Positions 15,994 to 17,592 of a stretch of DNA of 17,592 bases are shown here, one piece after another. The position numbers were made by a program, and so were the translations under genes. Each line of letters begins with the position of its first letter. The first letter of the stretch is position 1. The stretch is taken from NCBI GenBank assembly GCA_937900215.1, contig CALCFH010000378.1, positions 1-17,592 of the forward strand, written 5' to 3'. The notes below the pieces were generated by a model. That model was not told the origin of the DNA and ran no database searches. It worked only from the letters and a program-made list of their open reading frames with translations. This DNA comes from an uncultured Cryomorphaceae bacterium. GTDB taxonomy: Bacteria > Bacteroidota > Bacteroidia > Flavobacteriales > Schleiferiaceae.

Positions 15994-16755
15994 TCAACTT
16001 CCAAAGCCACGACGATCTGCAGCAGTTAATTTTAACGGAGAACCGAAAGCACCTGCAGCTGCATTTGAGCTCCAGCTCATGCGCTCATTGTCTAATTCCG
16101 CATCGGTAGGTAGTCTGTATCCACTTGGACATGGGTTGTTCGTTCCAGAAACGCCTTGCCATAAGCTTGCATTCTCAGGACTGCGCCAGTTGTTTGGAGC
16201 TCCGCCAGTAAGTATGAAAAAGGCATGACCAGGTTGGTCGGAAGCACTTAATACATTCAAAGTATCTGAATCACGACACTGATGACCGTCTGCAGCTCTA
16301 CCCCATTGGAATAAATCGCCATAGGAAGTCATATCAGTGCTGCTAGTAGCTACTTGCGTTGCACCCATATTTCTATCCATCCAAGTCTTTCCAGTAGCTG
16401 GATTGGTTACATCCATAACAGCTGTTGGGCCCGATGCGCAGAAAACCGTTCCGCTAGGATAGGGGTCTGGAACTACAGTAACTTCCAAAGTACACATTTG
16501 TCCACCTATACTAAGAGCGAAACTAGCCGTACCACTTCCACTTGGCATACCCGAAATGGCGTACATCATATAACCACGTCCGTTTGCAAAAAGACCTGCA
16601 CTTGCTGTAGCCGTTAAACCCGTTACACCTGTAGAATTTACAGTTTGTCCGCTATGTGTGGCTCCATTGCCTCCAGAGTAGGGAACGTTGCTACTCACTC
16701 CAACTGCCGCATAACCAGCAGTAATGGTTCCCATATGGATAGCACTATCACAAAT
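15835..16755 (-). repeat. Tandem module 1 (921 bp) of the repeat protein
   Basis: This is the first copy of a 307-codon module, from ICDSA through AGSVRCLKHEIES, read on the - strand. It aligns with the next copy at a constant offset of 921 bp; the only protein gaps I see are two compensating single-residue ones. It contains the internal TGA. In a 120-bp sample (15862-15981 against 14941-15060) I count about 20 mismatches, nearly all synonymous. Confidence 0.85.
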
Positions 16756-17307
16756 AAGTGCAGTAATGGTACCAACAGGAAGATTAGCAACACTGATTCC
16801 AGGTATGATAACCCAACTATTCGTTCCAAGATAGAGTGTATCGCCAGTTGTAGATACGCTTGCTCCTGTGAGAGATTTAGCCTCATTAGCGTGAAGGGCA
16901 TAAGGCACACTTAATACTTGGTTGGTACCAGTAATAGTGTAGGCAGTGCCACCCGCTGGATCGGTTTCAGATTTGATGAAGTAAGGACCATTTCCCCAAT
17001 CAATAGTTGAGAAAGTTCCACTAACGACCATTCCTGTACCTATTTGAATTGAAATCAATCCATTGGCATTTGTCATGGGTGTCTGTGTTTCAACATATAC
17101 TGCAGTACCCGATGAAGAGCCTTGTAAAATGCTTATTTGCATGCCAACCGTGCTCATCATTACAGGGTTGTTGCTTGCATCGCGTATAATGGCTTGGTAG
17201 CTCAATTCCTCGGGTGCTTGTGCCATAGCCTGCTGCGGTATGAACACAATCATGGCCATCCAAAAGGCGGCAAAAATTGTAAATTTCTTTTTCATGCTTC
17301 TTTTCAA
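15994..17307 (-). CDS. Secreted repeat protein with Fibrobacter-succinogenes-major-paralogue domain, cut short by an in-frame TGA
   Basis: This 437-aa product carries a signal peptide at 1-30 (two starting Met-Lys clusters, hydrophobic core, then QQAMAQ). An N-terminal region (33-145) opens with LSYQAIIRDASNNPV and contains VGMQISILQGSSSGTAVYVE, a pattern common at the start of secreted Bacteroidota proteins of unknown role. A linker precedes module 1 from residue 185: a beta-rich repeat with GVSSNVPYSGG and HSGQTVNSTGVTGLTA, then KTWMDRNMGATQV, DLFQWGRAADGHQCR and RLPTDAELDNER. The product stops at RRGFGS*, where the second copy of the module has RRGFGSG. The full gene would span 14923-17307 (794 codons before the final stop). 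Surface localisation is inferred; the function is unknown. A second Met at codon 5 is an alternative start. Confidence 0.8.
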   Translation of the reverse strand: MKRSMKKKFTIFAAFWMAMIVFIPQQAMAQAPEELSYQAIIRDASNNPVMMSTVGMQISILQGSSSGTAVYVETQTPMTNANGLISIQIGTGMVVSGTFSTIDWGNGPYFIKSETDPAGGTAYTITGTNQVLSVPYALHANEAKSLTGASVSTTGDTLYLGTNSWVIIPGISVANLPVGTITALICDSAIHMGTITAGYAAVGVSSNVPYSGGNGATHSGQTVNSTGVTGLTATASAGLFANGRGYMMYAISGMPSGSGTASFALSIGGQMCTLEVTVVPDPYPSGTVFCASGPTAVMDVTNPATGKTWMDRNMGATQVATSSTDMTSYGDLFQWGRAADGHQCRDSDTLNVLSASDQPGHAFFILTGGAPNNWRSPENASLWQGVSGTNNPCPSGYRLPTDAELDNERMSWSSNAAAGAFGSPLKLTAADRRGFGS

Positions 17308-17429
17308 GATTTATTATCGATTACAGGTTTGGGTTTTCTTTTTTCACTTTTTAACCTTGGTTCAGTGTATCACTAAAAGCTAAGGTTAATCCATATTTTT
17401 TTGCTCTTTGCTACTTCAGTTTCGTCGAC
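17308..17429. promoter_or_regulatory. Upstream region of the repeat-protein gene, with a nested inverted repeat
   Basis: This 122-bp gap lies between two - strand genes. TTAACCTT (17351-17358) and AAGGTTAA (17382-17389) form an 8-bp inverted repeat, and inside it AGTG-TAT-CACT (17364-17374) forms a second small hairpin. On the - strand no T-run follows, so it is a poor terminator for the upstream gene; a T-run follows on the + strand, where no gene is present. A role as operator or 5'-UTR structure is possible. No clear Bacteroidota promoter pair was recognised. Confidence 0.35.
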
Positions 17430-17592
17430 TTAATTGCGGATTATCCTTTTGGTTTCCTTTCCGAATTCACTCTCCCACTCAAATAAGTATACTCCCTTGC
17501 TCAATGCAGATAAGTCTATTTGTTGCTCTGTGCCGAGAGCATACTCACCGCTGAACAAATGCTTTCCGTCTAGGCCTAATACTCTCCAATGA
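17430..17592 (-). CDS. C-terminal end of a T9SS-secreted protein (type A sorting domain), 5' truncated
   Basis: The last 53 codons of a gene entering from the right edge end in TAA at 17430-17432. The translation runs from WRVLGLDGKHLFSGEY through DLSALSKGVYLFEW to the end TKRIIRN. This is the standard type A T9SS C-terminal domain: the D-L-S-x-L-x-K-G-V-Y-L core and a basic K-R-I-x-R-N end. The domain directs secretion through the type IX system and is usually removed when the cargo is attached to the cell surface or released. Nothing can be said of the cargo from this window. The stop lies 122 bp before the next gene's start on the same strand. Confidence 0.88.
   Translation of the reverse strand, partial: HWRVLGLDGKHLFSGEYALGTEQQIDLSALSKGVYLFEWESEFGKETKRIIRN

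Noticed and set aside
15062..16228. Plus-strand frames of 84 and 81 aa that resemble one another
   Set aside because: Their similarity comes only from being opposite the two copies of the tandem module; they are antisense shadows, not a gene pair.
14923..17307. TGA recoded as glycine (as in some candidate-phylum bacteria)
   Set aside because: The TGA sits exactly at a Gly position, but no other gene here has an internal TGA over roughly 12 kb of coding sequence, one gene ends naturally in TGA at 8500-8502, and the protein families point to Bacteroidota, which use the standard bacterial code.

Overview
The window looks like a chromosomal segment of a marine or aquatic Bacteroidota bacterium, probably a member of Flavobacteriales or a relative. 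Four things point there: a TonB-dependent receptor with an N-terminal carboxypeptidase-regulatory-like domain, a type IX secretion (T9SS) C-terminal sorting domain at the right edge, a multidomain secreted endonuclease I fused to lamin-tail and propeller modules, and the absence of clear Shine-Dalgarno sites. This placement rests on protein families only; no rRNA or tRNA is present.

Left part (1-8008). A truncated PfkB sugar kinase and a KDPG aldolase lie on the + strand 10 bp apart; they form the lower part of the 2-keto-3-deoxygluconate (uronate/Entner-Doudoroff) route and end at a good intrinsic terminator. Facing them on the - strand, in transcription order, are holA (DNA polymerase III delta, GTG start), a TonB-dependent receptor 19 bp after it, and a large secreted nuclease carrying seven FG-GAP-like repeats but no recognisable T9SS tail.

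Centre (8056-14228). On the + strand are a small stand-alone HsdR_N-type PD-(D/E)XK protein, an RlmI-like 23S rRNA methyltransferase that overlaps it by 4 bp and starts with TTG, and a plant-type isoaspartyl peptidase/asparaginase. The last of these meets cyanophycinase (cphB, - strand) tail to tail with a 3-bp gap. cphB is divergent from cyanophycin synthetase (cphA, + strand) across a 98-bp shared intergenic region. Together the three genes encode a complete cycle for the storage polymer cyanophycin: CphA polymerises Asp and Arg, CphB releases beta-Asp-Arg, and the asparaginase-family hydrolase can split it to free Asp and Arg. This is the most interesting system in the window. A 44-bp perfect palindrome downstream of cphA is a strong terminator candidate.

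Right part (14229-17592). A stretch of about 600 bp without genes is followed by a secreted - strand protein made of two tandem modules of about 307 aa, each ending in a Fibrobacter-succinogenes-major-paralogue-type domain. An in-frame TGA replaces a glycine codon within the first module and splits the gene; everything after it stays in frame and the second module is intact. The modules repeat at exactly 921 bp, with mainly synonymous differences where they were checked. At the right edge is the last 53 residues of another - strand gene, a T9SS sorting domain.
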